64,000 bases of DNA from JABCYV01 sp963696025. GTDB taxonomy: Bacteria; Acidobacteriota; Terriglobia; Terriglobales; Acidobacteriaceae. Within the stretch, counting starts at the first letter, position 1. Each line of letters opens with the position of its first letter. Both the position numbers and the translations under genes were made by a program. The stretch is from the NCBI GenBank assembly GCA_963696025.1, contig CAVOII010000010.1, positions 434,001-498,000 on the forward strand, given 5' to 3'. Under the pieces are notes generated by a model that was not told the origin of the DNA, did no database searches, and saw nothing but the letters and a program-made list of their open reading frames with translations. Below are positions 16,465 to 25,538 of the stretch, piece by piece.

Positions 16465-17895
16465 ATGGCTTTAATGCGTCCGGACCCAACCTTCTACGCT
16501 TCACCGGCCATGGCGATGCAGGCTCCGCCCGAGCGCCTTGCCTACGTTGCGCTGCTTAACGTTGGTGAGAATGGACGGCGCGACGCCATGGGAGTCATTG
16601 ATCTCGATCCAGATTCCTCCGAGTATGGCCGGCTGGTCGATCAGGTGGATTTTCCCCGCGGCGATAACGAGTTGCACCATTTCGGCTGGAACGCTTGCAG
16701 CGCCTGCCTCTGCCCGCAGGCGCCGCATCCTCACATGGAGCGTCGCTACTTGATCGTGCCGGGCATCGGATCCTCGCGCATTTACATTCTGGATACGAAG
16801 CCGAATCCCAGACAGCCGAAGATCGTAAAAGTGATCGAGCCGGAAGAGTTCATCAAGAAGACCGGCTACACGTCGCCCCATACAATCCATTGCGGCCCGG
16901 ACGGTGTCTATGGCAGCGCACTGGGATCGGCCGGCGGAGACGGGCCCGGCGGCATTTTCCTGATGGATGCGAACACATTTGAGTTAAAGGGCCAGTGGGA
17001 AAAGGAACGCGGCCCACAACAACTGGCTTACGACTTTTGGTGGCACCTGGGGCACGACACCATGGTGACCTCCGAATGGGGAACGCCGAACATGGTGAAA
17101 GATGGTCTCAACCCGGAGTTGCTGCTCGGCGGCAAGTATGGCCATAAGCTGCATATATGGGACCTCGACAAGCGCCGCCACCTGCAGGAAATCGACCTGG
17201 GTGCGGAGCAACAAATGGTGCTCGAACTACGGCCCTCCCACGATCCCAACAAGACTTACGGGTTCGTCGGTGTGGTCATTTCGCTCAAAGACCTTTCATC
17301 CTCAATCTGGATGTGGTATCGGGAAGACAGCGGCAAAAATGCCAAAAACGGCAAGTGGGCGGTCCGGAAGGTGATTGAAATCCCTCCCGAGGCTGCCGAC
17401 CCGGACAAACTTCCGCCGCTGCTCAAGGGATTCAAGGCGGTGCCACCACTGGTTTCGGACATCAGCCTATCACTCGACGACCGCTTCCTCTATGTATCGT
17501 GCTGGGGGACAGGTGAGTTCATCCAGTACAACGTGTCCGACCCCGCCAATCCCAAGAAGACGGGTTCGGTCCACGTCGGCGGTATTGTGCGCCGCGCGGC
17601 TCACCCGAACAAGCCCAAGCAGACGCTGAACGGTGGCCCGCAGATGGTCGAGGTCAGTCGCGACGGCAAACGCATTTATTTCACCAACTCGCTCTATTCG
17701 CCGTGGGACGAGCAGTTCTATCCCGACGGGGTGAAGAGTTGGATGGTAAAGCTCGATGCGGATCCGAAGGGCGGAATGAAGCTGGATGAAAAGTTCTTCG
17801 TCGAGTTCGACGGTCTGCGTGCTCACCAGGTGCGGCTGGAAGGTGGCGACGCGTCATCTGATTCCTACTGCTACTCAGAGGCGCAGGCAAAATGA
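16465..17895 (+). CDS. mtoX: methanethiol oxidase / selenium-binding protein SBP56 family
   Basis: 476 residues from ATG 16465, which has AGAAGGAG just upstream. The open frame continues to 16372 but without family similarity. It is a seven-bladed propeller of the SBP56 type: the HHFGWNACSACLCP segment (Cys 78, 81, 83), VPGIGSSRIYILDTKP, GYTSPHTIHCGPDG and EWGTPNMVKDGLNPELLLG are all family hallmarks. Characterised bacterial and human members are copper-dependent and convert methanethiol to formaldehyde, sulfide and peroxide. No signal peptide is seen from this start. The stop overlaps the next gene (ATGA), a putative metal transporter. Confidence 0.9.
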   Translation: MALMRPDPTFYASPAMAMQAPPERLAYVALLNVGENGRRDAMGVIDLDPDSSEYGRLVDQVDFPRGDNELHHFGWNACSACLCPQAPHPHMERRYLIVPGIGSSRIYILDTKPNPRQPKIVKVIEPEEFIKKTGYTSPHTIHCGPDGVYGSALGSAGGDGPGGIFLMDANTFELKGQWEKERGPQQLAYDFWWHLGHDTMVTSEWGTPNMVKDGLNPELLLGGKYGHKLHIWDLDKRRHLQEIDLGAEQQMVLELRPSHDPNKTYGFVGVVISLKDLSSSIWMWYREDSGKNAKNGKWAVRKVIEIPPEAADPDKLPPLLKGFKAVPPLVSDISLSLDDRFLYVSCWGTGEFIQYNVSDPANPKKTGSVHVGGIVRRAAHPNKPKQTLNGGPQMVEVSRDGKRIYFTNSLYSPWDEQFYPDGVKSWMVKLDADPKGGMKLDEKFFVEFDGLRAHQVRLEGGDASSDSYCYSEAQAK

Positions 17896-18542
17896 CGCAT
17901 CCAGAGATGGGCTCGACGACGTTGTTGCTGATGCTGCTGCTCGGGGCTTACCACGGAATCAACCCGGGGATGGGCTGGCTCTTTGCTGTGGCGCTGGGAA
18001 TGCAGGAGCGGAAGGGGAGCGCAGTGGCGAGAGCGCTCGTCCCAATTGCGCTCGGCCATGCCTTGGCTATCGGCAGCGTGGTGTTGGCTGCCGCCTTTCT
18101 GGGCATGGCGCTGCCGCGGGATGCCATACGCTATCCTGTAGCCGCAATCCTGTTTGGTCTTGGAATCTACTCCCTGGCGCAGCATCACCACCCGCGCTGG
18201 GTTCGCATGCAGGTGGGTTTTCGGGATCTGACGCTCTGGTCGTTTCTGATGGCCTCGGCGCACGGCGCGGGTTTGATGCTATTGCCGGTGCTGCTGGGCA
18301 GCAACACAGTCGAAGCGGCCGACCAAATGGCAGGTCATCATCACACCGCGGCCGCCAGCCCTCTCGCGGCACTGCTGGCCACCGGGGTTCATACGGCGGC
18401 CTATCTTGCCATTACAGGGCTCATCGCGTGGGTGGTTTATGGCAAGCTCGGTCTCGCGATTCTCCGCAAATCCTGGCTCAACCTCAACCTGGTATGGGCC
18501 GTTGCTCTCGTGGTCACGGGTGTGGTCACCCTGCTGATGTAG
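17892..18542 (+). CDS. multi-pass membrane protein paired with mtoX
   Basis: 216 residues with about six transmembrane helices. Helix 1 has GAYHGINPGMGWLFAVALG, helix 4 has ASAHGAGLMLLPVLLG, then comes a loop with GHHHTAAA and helix 5 has GVHTAAYLAI. Histidines at the start of several helices recall the TauE/UreH-HupE type metal or small-anion transporters, but none of their full signatures is present. The ATG overlaps the mtoX stop by four bases, indicating translational coupling. Because SBP56 enzymes need copper, a role in metal supply is a reasonable inference. Transport direction and substrate are unknown. Confidence 0.6.
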   Translation: MTHPEMGSTTLLLMLLLGAYHGINPGMGWLFAVALGMQERKGSAVARALVPIALGHALAIGSVVLAAAFLGMALPRDAIRYPVAAILFGLGIYSLAQHHHPRWVRMQVGFRDLTLWSFLMASAHGAGLMLLPVLLGSNTVEAADQMAGHHHTAAASPLAALLATGVHTAAYLAITGLIAWVVYGKLGLAILRKSWLNLNLVWAVALVVTGVVTLLM

Positions 18543-18581
18543 GCGGGTGTCTCACACATTTTCGCGTAAAGAGCAGGAAGG

Positions 18582-18620
18582 ATCCCACGTCTCGCAAAGA
18601 CAGCGAGACATGGGGCACCC
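18582..18620. repeat. hairpin repeat, GATCCCAC...GTGGGGCAC family
   Basis: CCCACGTCTCGC and GCGAGACATGGGGCACC form a hairpin with an AAAGACA loop in the mtoX-thiE gap. It is related to the pair at 4847-5010. The longer thiE reading frame runs through it. Confidence 0.6.
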
Positions 18621-18648
18621 GGTTTTTGAAATCTATGTCGCCGACGTC

Positions 18649-19260
18649 ATGATCACGCTTCGCCCTCTCTACGCCATCCTGGACGCTTCTCTGTTTACCG
18701 ATGCGGAGGCTTTCTACAAAAACTCAGCCGAACTGGTTGCCGGCGGCTGCACTCTCCTGCAATACCGGAACAAGACTGGCAACGCCCGGCAGATGCTGGA
18801 GCAAGCGCGAGAGCTGAAAAGTCGCATCGGGTCGACTGTCAAGCTGATCATGAACGATCGCGCCGATTTGTGTCTGGCGGCTGGATTTGACGGGGTCCAT
18901 GTGGGACAGGACGATCTCTCCCCGGAAGGAGTCAGAAAAGTCATTGGTGAGCTGTGGCTCGGCGTCTCCACTCATAAGCCTGAACAAGTCACAGAAGGTG
19001 ACAAGAGTTCCGCCGACTACATCGCCATTGGGCCGGTATTCGCCACTTCCAGCAAAGACAAGCCCGACCCAGTCATAGGCCTTGAAGGAGTGCGATGGGC
19101 TCGGGATTTAACCCGCAAGCCGCTGGTGGCAATTGGAGGCATTACTCGTGCGAACTGCCGCTCGGTAATCGAGGCCGGGGCCGACGCGGTCGCGGTGATA
19201 TCCGACTTGTTACGGGATCCCCGCAAATCAGCAGAGGAATTCTTGCGTATCTTGGGATAA
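18649..19260 (+). CDS. thiE: thiamine-phosphate synthase
   Basis: 203 residues from ATG 18649 (MITLRPLYAILD). The open frame reaches 18547 but its first 34 codons read through a hairpin repeat. TIM-barrel motifs: GGCTLLQYRNK, LIMNDRADLCLAAG, DGVHVGQDDL, YIAIGPVFATSSK and PLVAIGGITRANC. It joins the pyrimidine and thiazole moieties to give thiamine phosphate. The length is normal. No thiamine-responsive riboswitch is seen upstream and no other thi gene is near. Confidence 0.93.
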   Translation: MITLRPLYAILDASLFTDAEAFYKNSAELVAGGCTLLQYRNKTGNARQMLEQARELKSRIGSTVKLIMNDRADLCLAAGFDGVHVGQDDLSPEGVRKVIGELWLGVSTHKPEQVTEGDKSSADYIAIGPVFATSSKDKPDPVIGLEGVRWARDLTRKPLVAIGGITRANCRSVIEAGADAVAVISDLLRDPRKSAEEFLRILG

Positions 19261-19272
19261 AGTAGGGGCGCT

Positions 19273-19298
19273 GGACGCGGGCGAGGGCGCCCGCGCCA
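19273..19298. repeat. GC-rich palindromic repeat
   Basis: GACGCGGGCGAGGGCGCCCGCGCC, same kind as 983-1010, lies between thiE and the first permease gene. Confidence 0.5.
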
Positions 19299-19316
19299 CA
19301 TGAGCTCAGGATACTC

Positions 19317-20903
19317 GTGAGTATCGAAACCAAACCACCCATCACGACCGCGGTTGCCAGCGACTGGGAAGTCCACAGCCATCAAGATAAAGAACTGATC
19401 AAGGCACTGGGATTGACCAGCGCCACCATGCTGGTCATGGGATCCATGATCGGCTCCGGCATCTTTATTGTTTCCGCCGAGATTGCCCGGGAGGTGAATT
19501 CGCCGGCGTTGCTGATCGGGGCCTGGCTGGTCACCGGCTTCTTAACAATTGTCGGGGCCCTGAGCTACGGCGAGCTGGCGGCGATGATGCCGCGGGCGGG
19601 CGGTCAGTACGTTTATCTGCGTGAGGCGCTTGGGCCGCTCTGGGGATTTCTTTACGGTTGGACGCTTTTCCTCGTGATCCAAACCGGCACGATTGCCGCT
19701 GTGGGCGTGGCTTTCGGCAAGTTCCTAGGCATCTTTATTCCGTCAGTTTCTTCCTCGAACTGGGTTCTCCATTTCTGGAAAGTGCCACCCATTCAGATCG
19801 GACCCATGCTTCTGGGCAACATGGACGTAGGGCTGAACACGCAGAATCTAGTGGCAATCCTAGTTGTGGTTGCATTGTCGGTGATCAATATCTTCGGGGT
19901 GAAGACCGGGGCGCTGATTCAGAACATCTTCACTACGGCCAAGGTCTCAGCCCTGCTAGGCCTGGCTTTGCTGGGCCTGTTCATCGGACGGAACGCTCAG
20001 GCCGTGGCGGCCAATTTCCATGGAAACTTCTGGCAGAACGCCGGCCTCGGCGCTCAGCATGCAGTGCAGGTGGGAGTCGGAGGCCCGATGGTGCTAGTGG
20101 GCACGCTCACCATTCTGGCTGTGGCCCAGGTGGGATCGCTGTTTTCCGCCGATGCCTGGAATAACGTGACTTTCACCGCCGGCGAGGTGAAGAATCCCAG
20201 CCGAAATCTGCCGCTATCGCTGGCTTTGGGCACGGGCGTGGTGATCGCTCTCTACATCGCCTGCAACTTTGTTTATCTCAGCGTGCTGCCGCTTGACGGG
20301 AGTCCCACGGGAGCCGGCATCCTGGAGCGTGGCATCAAGTATGCCGCTGAAGACCGCGTGGGGACCGCTGTAATGACCCAGATGTTGGGCTCTGCCGGGG
20401 GTCTCCTGATGGCTTTTGCCATCCTAATTTCCAGTTTTGGATGCGCCAATGGGTTAATTCTGTCGGGGGCTCGCGTCTACTACGCCATGGCCAAAGATCG
20501 CCTGTTTTTTCGCAACGTGGCCAGATTGCATCCTACTTATAAGACGCCTGGCGTTTCGCTGATGGTGCAGATGATCTGGACCTGCATCCTCTGCGTCTCC
20601 GGAAGTTACGGGCAGCTACTCGACTACATTATTTTCGCCGTGCTGGTCTTCTATATCCTGACGATCTTTGGATTGTTCGTTTTGCGGCGCACTCGTCCCA
20701 CGGTGGACAGGCCCTATCGGGCAATCGGCTACCCTGTACTTCCGGCGATTTATATTGTGATAGCTTTGTTTATTGATGTCGTACTATTGCGCTATAAACC
20801 GCAATATACCTGGCCAGGACTGATGATCGTGTTGCTGGGGATTCCGGTCTACTACTTGTGGTCGCGGCATTCCCGTGAGATGGCGGGAGGCACGTCAGCT
20901 TAG
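19317..20903 (+). CDS. APC-family amino-acid permease
   Basis: 528 residues from GTG 19317, about 12-13 transmembrane helices. Helix 1 carries the unwound LVMGSMIGSGIFIVSAEIA motif that binds the substrate amino group, followed by GELAAMMPRAGGQYVYLREA. SLFSADAWNNVTFTAGEVKNP and LPLSLALGTGVV are also typical. It resembles the LAT/y+LAT-like bacterial exchangers (YfnA/SteT neighbourhood of the family). Substrate not predictable. A second permease of a different subfamily follows 22 bases later, probably on the same transcript. Confidence 0.88.
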   Translation: MSIETKPPITTAVASDWEVHSHQDKELIKALGLTSATMLVMGSMIGSGIFIVSAEIAREVNSPALLIGAWLVTGFLTIVGALSYGELAAMMPRAGGQYVYLREALGPLWGFLYGWTLFLVIQTGTIAAVGVAFGKFLGIFIPSVSSSNWVLHFWKVPPIQIGPMLLGNMDVGLNTQNLVAILVVVALSVINIFGVKTGALIQNIFTTAKVSALLGLALLGLFIGRNAQAVAANFHGNFWQNAGLGAQHAVQVGVGGPMVLVGTLTILAVAQVGSLFSADAWNNVTFTAGEVKNPSRNLPLSLALGTGVVIALYIACNFVYLSVLPLDGSPTGAGILERGIKYAAEDRVGTAVMTQMLGSAGGLLMAFAILISSFGCANGLILSGARVYYAMAKDRLFFRNVARLHPTYKTPGVSLMVQMIWTCILCVSGSYGQLLDYIIFAVLVFYILTIFGLFVLRRTRPTVDRPYRAIGYPVLPAIYIVIALFIDVVLLRYKPQYTWPGLMIVLLGIPVYYLWSRHSREMAGGTSA

Positions 20904-20925
20904 CCGCGAAGGAGTTATCGAACGG

Positions 20926-22554
20926 ATGACAAATCTGCTGGCCACCAAGCCGCTAAACCTGCTGATGGAGGAATCGCGGGAAATAGGCGAACACAGCCTT
21001 CATCGCACCCTGGGACCTTTTCAACTTACGGCCCTGGGTGTGGGGGCGATTATCGGCGCGGGCATTTTTGTCATGGTGGGCCTCGGAGCCCAATATGCTG
21101 GTCCGGGACTCACGCTGTCATTTGTTTTATCCGGACTGGGCTGTGCTTTTGCCGGACTGTGTTATGCCGAATTCGCGGCCATGATTCCGTTGGCGGGCAG
21201 CGCGTACACTTACGCTTACGCTACGCTTGGCGAGTTACTCGCCTGGATCATCGGCTGGGACTTGACGCTCGAATATGCCATGGGCGCAAGCACGGTGTCT
21301 TCGGGATGGTCGAACCACTTCATCGAGCTGCTGAATATCTTTCACATAAAGATGCCGCTCTGGCTGGCTTACGATCACTGGACGGCTCTGAAGACTGCCG
21401 AGAATATCATTGCTCGGCAGATGGCCCAGGCCTCGGATCCATCCCTGGTGCCCGGCTCGCAATCTTTCCTTGATCATGTTACCGCCATCGTAAGCGCGCA
21501 GTCTCCCGCGATGTTGCAGCGAGCGCACGATCTGCTGGGCGCACCACATTTATTCGGAATGGAAATCGGCCTGAACCTACCGGCGTTCCTGATAGCCATG
21601 GTGATCACGGCGATTCTAGTCATAGGGATCAAGGAGAGCGCGAGATTCAATACCGGGATCGTGGTGATTAAGGTGTCAGTCGTGCTTTTTGTGATCGCGC
21701 TGGGCTCCCGTTACATCAATAGCAGCAACTGGGGTATGGACTGGAGTTCGTTTGCGCCCCATGGCTTCGCGGGGATCGGAGCGGGTGCGGCGTATATATT
21801 CTTCGCTTACATTGGGTTCGATGCGGTCTCGACCACGGCACAGGAAGCCAAGAATCCACAGCGGGATTTGCCAATCGGCATGATCGCTTCGCTGGCGATC
21901 TGCACTGTCTTGTATATAGCCGTGGCTGGTGTGCTCACAGGGATGGTGCGTTGGCAGCAGATCAACATTGAGGCCCCGGTGGCCCGTGCGTTTCTGGATC
22001 GCGGCCTAAGCGGCGCATCGCATATCATCACTCTGGGTGCACTGGCTGGGCTTACCAGCGTGATGCTGGTGATGTTGCTCGGGCAAACGCGCGTGCTCTA
22101 CGCGATGGCCAATGACGGCCTGTTGCCGAAGAAATTCTTCGCCGCGGTCCATCCCAAATTTCGCACTCCGTGGAAGAATACGATTCTTGTGGGACTCCTG
22201 GCGGCCGTTGTTGGCAGTCTGACTCCCATCGAGGATATCGGCAAAATGGTGAACATAGGAACACTTTTGGCATTTGTAATCGTCTCGATTTCGGTGATGG
22301 TTTTGCGCTATACCAACCCGGGTCAGCCCAGACCGTTCCGCACGCCTTGGGTGCCGGTAATTCCGATACTTGGCGTTGTCTCGAATGGATACATGATGTA
22401 CAAGCTGGGCTGGGTCAACTGGGCTCGGTTGATTATCTGGCTGGTCATCGGCCTGGCAATTTATTTCACCTACAGCCGGCATCACAGCAGAGTACAGGCG
22501 GCCCTACTCCGGAATGAACCCGAGCCCAAACCTGCGCCGTCGATGGCGGACTGA
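20926..22554 (+). CDS. APC-family cationic-type amino-acid permease
   Basis: 542 residues from ATG 20926, which has GAAGGAG upstream; the frame extends into the previous gene without family similarity. About 12 helices, motif VGAIIGAGIFVMVG in helix 1, then GLCYAEFAAMIPLAGSAYTY and FFAYIGFDAVSTTAQEAKNP, all typical of the CAT/YfnA subfamily. A hydrophilic insert of roughly 70 residues lies between helices 4 and 5 (about 145-215). The C-terminus is short and hydrophilic. It is followed by a strong terminator. Confidence 0.88.
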   Translation: MTNLLATKPLNLLMEESREIGEHSLHRTLGPFQLTALGVGAIIGAGIFVMVGLGAQYAGPGLTLSFVLSGLGCAFAGLCYAEFAAMIPLAGSAYTYAYATLGELLAWIIGWDLTLEYAMGASTVSSGWSNHFIELLNIFHIKMPLWLAYDHWTALKTAENIIARQMAQASDPSLVPGSQSFLDHVTAIVSAQSPAMLQRAHDLLGAPHLFGMEIGLNLPAFLIAMVITAILVIGIKESARFNTGIVVIKVSVVLFVIALGSRYINSSNWGMDWSSFAPHGFAGIGAGAAYIFFAYIGFDAVSTTAQEAKNPQRDLPIGMIASLAICTVLYIAVAGVLTGMVRWQQINIEAPVARAFLDRGLSGASHIITLGALAGLTSVMLVMLLGQTRVLYAMANDGLLPKKFFAAVHPKFRTPWKNTILVGLLAAVVGSLTPIEDIGKMVNIGTLLAFVIVSISVMVLRYTNPGQPRPFRTPWVPVIPILGVVSNGYMMYKLGWVNWARLIIWLVIGLAIYFTYSRHHSRVQAALLRNEPEPKPAPSMAD

Positions 22555-22574
22555 GTTTCGAGGCTCACTTCTGG

Positions 22575-22604
22575 GGCCATCCGCGATGCGCGGATGGCCT
22601 TTTT
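22575..22604 (+). terminator. rho-independent terminator after the permease pair
   Basis: Perfect 11-bp stem GGCCATCCGCG / CGCGGATGGCC with an ATG loop, followed by TTTTT. It lies about 20 bases after the permease stop. Confidence 0.92.
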
Positions 22605-22619
22605 GCTTTATAGTCAATC

Positions 22620-22755
22620 GTCATTGGTCGTTGGTCTCTAGTCGTTGGTCGTTGGCAGAGACGTAGACATCCAGCGCGAGTATTCAACTCCGGCCTGCGC
22701 GTTGCAGTTTGAAAACCGCCGACTAAAGGCCAACGGCTAACGACTAAACGACCAC
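22620..22755. repeat. GTCGTTGGTC word repeats, inverted pair
   Basis: CATTGGTCGTTGGTC and AGTCGTTGGTCGTTGGC (22622-22657) face the complementary words GGCCAACGGCTAACGACTAA and ACGACC (22727-22752) just before the nnr start. The same words occur at 54841-54961. Confidence 0.6.
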
Positions 22756-22756
22756 C

Positions 22757-24331
22757 ATGAAAATCGTCACTGCGGCCGAGATGCGCGAGATTGATCGAGC
22801 TACCAGCGAGCGCTTCGGTGTCCCCTCTCTGACTCTGATGGAAAATGCCGGCACTGCCGTGGCGGAATTTGCCGTATCTCAATTCCCTGCGGCCAAGCGC
22901 ATCACAGTCCTTTGCGGCAAAGGAAACAACGGCGGGGACGGCTTTGTGGCCGCGCGGAAGCTGCACGAGTCGGGGAAAGACGTGCGAGTCGTTCTGCTGG
23001 CAGATCGCTCAGAGCTTCGGGGCGACGCGGCGGAGATGTTCACGAAGCTGCCGGTTGAGCCCGTATCCGCGCGTTCCTCGGAAGAGCTGGCGAATGAAGT
23101 GGCGCGGGCGGCACTGCGGGCCGATCTACTGATTGATGCCATCCTGGGAACCGGCTTTCGACCGCCGGTAACGGGATTGTATGCCGAGGCTATCGCGGCA
23201 CTGAACGCCAGCGATGCTCCGATGGTCGCCGTGGATATCCCGTCGGGCGCAGATGCCGATGTGATGGGCGAACAGACCGGAGCGGTAGCGCGCGCCGATG
23301 CAATTGTTACTTTCACTGCGCCGCGACCAGTGCACATTTTCGGACGGCTTGCCCATGGCCCGACCGTCGTTGCACCGATCGGCTCGCCTGACGAGGCGGT
23401 TGTTTCTTCTCTGCAACTCAACGTGACCACGGCGCGAGAAGTGGCGCCGCTAATCGGACCTCGTCCAGCCGACTCAAACAAAGGAAACTTCGGACACGTA
23501 CTGGTTTTGGGCGGGTCGCTGGGGAAGGCGGGCGCAGCGGGGATGGCTGGCATGGCCGCCCTGCGCGTGGGCGCAGGACTCTCAACGATTGCGACCGCGA
23601 AGGCTGTGCTGCCGACGGTGGCGGGTTTTCATCCTGAGCTCATGACCGAGCCGTTGGAAGAAACGGAAGCCGGCACGATTTCGCTGCGCGCTCTGGAATA
23701 TGGGCGAGTGGATGGATTGATCTTAGGCAAGACCGTGCTCGCGATTGGCCCGGGAATTTCGCGGAACCAGGAGACTGCGGAGTTCGTGCGAAGCATTGTG
23801 AAGAACCAGCACACTCCTATTGTTCTGGATGCAGACGGCCTGAATGCATTCGAGGATCGTGCAGCGGAACTAAACGGCAAGGGTCGCACTCTCGTGATCA
23901 CGCCACATCCTGGAGAGATGGCCCGGCTTATCGGATCGACCACCGGAGCGGTGCAGCAAGATCGCATCAACATTGCGCGAAACTTCGCTCGAGAGCACGA
24001 ATTGATCGTAGTGCTGAAAGGCCATCGGACTCTAATTGCCCACCCTGACGGAACAGTGTGGGTGAATACCACAGGCAATCCTGGAATGGCGACCGGAGGC
24101 ACGGGCGACATCTTGACCGGGATAACTGCCGGGCTCGTCGCGCAAAATCCGGATCGAGTCATAGAGGCTGTAATCGTAGCGGTCCATCTCCACGGATTCG
24201 CCGGTGACGTTGCGCGCGAGAGCATGGGTGAGCACTCTCTGGTCGCGACTGACCTGCTGACAGCTTTGCCGGAAGCCTTCAGCCGGGTGCGGGAATCGGC
24301 GCGGCAAAAGCTAACCTACATTTCAAGATAG
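22757..24331 (+). CDS. nnr: bifunctional NAD(P)H-hydrate epimerase / ADP-dependent dehydratase
   Basis: 524 residues with both domains. Residues 1-215 are the YjeF_N epimerase: LTLMENAGTAVAEFA, VLCGKGNNGGDGFVAAR, LIDAILGTGF and DIPSGADAD. Residues about 225-515 are the ribokinase-like dehydratase: NKGNFGHVLVLGGSLGKAGA, VLDADGLNAF, ITPHPGEMARL and GNPGMATGGTGDILTGI. It repairs damaged NADHX/NADPHX in the cytoplasm. The start sits directly behind a repeat pair and no clear ribosome binding site is seen. Confidence 0.96.
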   Translation: MKIVTAAEMREIDRATSERFGVPSLTLMENAGTAVAEFAVSQFPAAKRITVLCGKGNNGGDGFVAARKLHESGKDVRVVLLADRSELRGDAAEMFTKLPVEPVSARSSEELANEVARAALRADLLIDAILGTGFRPPVTGLYAEAIAALNASDAPMVAVDIPSGADADVMGEQTGAVARADAIVTFTAPRPVHIFGRLAHGPTVVAPIGSPDEAVVSSLQLNVTTAREVAPLIGPRPADSNKGNFGHVLVLGGSLGKAGAAGMAGMAALRVGAGLSTIATAKAVLPTVAGFHPELMTEPLEETEAGTISLRALEYGRVDGLILGKTVLAIGPGISRNQETAEFVRSIVKNQHTPIVLDADGLNAFEDRAAELNGKGRTLVITPHPGEMARLIGSTTGAVQQDRINIARNFAREHELIVVLKGHRTLIAHPDGTVWVNTTGNPGMATGGTGDILTGITAGLVAQNPDRVIEAVIVAVHLHGFAGDVARESMGEHSLVATDLLTALPEAFSRVRESARQKLTYISR

Positions 24332-24397
24332 CCATGTCGCAGGACATTACCCCACGCCATTGCGTGCGGGTGAGAACTTGACGGCATCTGAGGACCA

Positions 24398-24877
24398 GGC
24401 TACGAGAAGTTTATTGTGCAAGTAATCCAATGGGGGAATGCTCACGGTCTCCGAACCACAATGTTGCTTTCTCCTTATCCTTGGCCTACCAATTCGGCTG
24501 GCCAGCTAGACACTTTCCGTCAATTTACCGGCAATACTTTTGCTCGCGACACTCTGGATTTTGTGCACCGTCTAAAAGAAGGGCGGGCAATTCCTACCGA
24601 ATGGGTGGTGGACAATTATGAAGACACATACCCTCACGATGCGCCCGCCATGGTGCCCGAAACCGTCCTAAATACTGCGACTGAAGTTGGCCTTTGGTTG
24701 GTCGAGAATGCACCTGTATATGCGCATGGGGATAATGCTGAGGGCCCGGCTCCCCGAACGCAGAGCCGCAAGCGAAACAGCCATAAGGGCACAGACGGTG
24801 AGGATCCATCAAAACAGACGCAACAAACGCACCGTTGGCGAAACCAGACGATTTCATCATTTGATCGCCCGCTCTGA
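24398..24877 (+). pseudogene. remnant of an unidentified gene
   Basis: The open frame is preceded in frame by GYEKFI and then a stop at 24389, and no start with a ribosome binding site is present. The first 100 codons look like a well-folded protein C-terminal part (VIQWGNAHGLRTTMLLSPYP, DTLDFVHRLKEG, WVVDNYEDTYPHD, ETVLNTATEVGLWLVENAPVY). After that the frame becomes low-complexity and basic. The pattern suggests a 5'-truncated gene, possibly of a secreted or polysaccharide-related enzyme, but I do not recognise the family. An intact small gene with a GTG start at 24416 cannot be excluded. Confidence 0.45.
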
Positions 24878-25019
24878 CGGAGGCGCATCTCCCTTACCGC
24901 TCTAAGGGCTTGTGAGCCAACCAGTTAGCCACCTTCCGCCTCGAGACTCCGGCTAGAATCCGGGCACGTTCTTCCGTAACCTGTTTCGTGATCTGCGGGG
25001 ATGAAATAGTCGAGTTGTC

Positions 25020-25418
25020 ATGACTCACTTTCCCCAACCGCACCCGCAACGTCGCGCTCCGCGAATTCACCTGGGCGGTTCGATAGCAGCCCTGGTCATG
25101 TTGGAAGATGGACAGCGCGCTAAAGCCAAACTCCAAACTGTTTCTGTGACCGGCGGTTTGCTGCGTTTAGGCAGGTCTTTGGGACAAGGCGATTTTGTTG
25201 AGATCGCCTTTCAGACCCAGTCGGGCCCGGTCCATGGCATGGCCGAGATGCTGACTCCCATGCGGGCGCCTAGCGAGGGTATCATGCAACCGTTCCGCTT
25301 TGTCGCTTTGGGCGATGACGATCACCGCACGCTGCGCATGGTCGTCGATTCCGTTGCGGACCGGAGCTTTCAAGGAATCCGATCCAGCCAGTGGGCCGTT
25401 CCCAAGTCCACACACTAG
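25020..25418 (+). CDS. PilZ-like domain protein
   Basis: 132 residues. It opens with a basic RRAPR segment (R-x3-R pattern, about 11-15) and continues with LQTVSVTGGLLRLGR, close to the D/N-x-S-x-x-G box of PilZ domains that bind cyclic di-GMP. The remaining strands (DFVEIAFQTQSG, PFRFVALGDDD) fit a small beta barrel. The Asp/Asn of the second box is replaced by Val, so cyclic di-GMP binding is uncertain. Cytoplasmic, with no membrane segment. It stands upstream of tsaE with a 120-base gap. Confidence 0.6.
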   Translation: MTHFPQPHPQRRAPRIHLGGSIAALVMLEDGQRAKAKLQTVSVTGGLLRLGRSLGQGDFVEIAFQTQSGPVHGMAEMLTPMRAPSEGIMQPFRFVALGDDDHRTLRMVVDSVADRSFQGIRSSQWAVPKSTH

Positions 25419-25538
25419 TATTTTTAGCTTTTACTCCTCCGGGTGGTTAGCGCGGTCCTGCGTTTACTCTCGCTATACTGGTCCTGTTCGGGTTGAATTC
25501 AGCTAGCTCTCCTAAGCTGGTTCAACTCCGCGGCCAGG

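Noticed and set aside
22620..22755. CRISPR-like array from the repeated GTCGTTGG words
   Set aside because: The words are irregularly spaced, vary in length and orientation, and there are no uniform spacers or cas genes.
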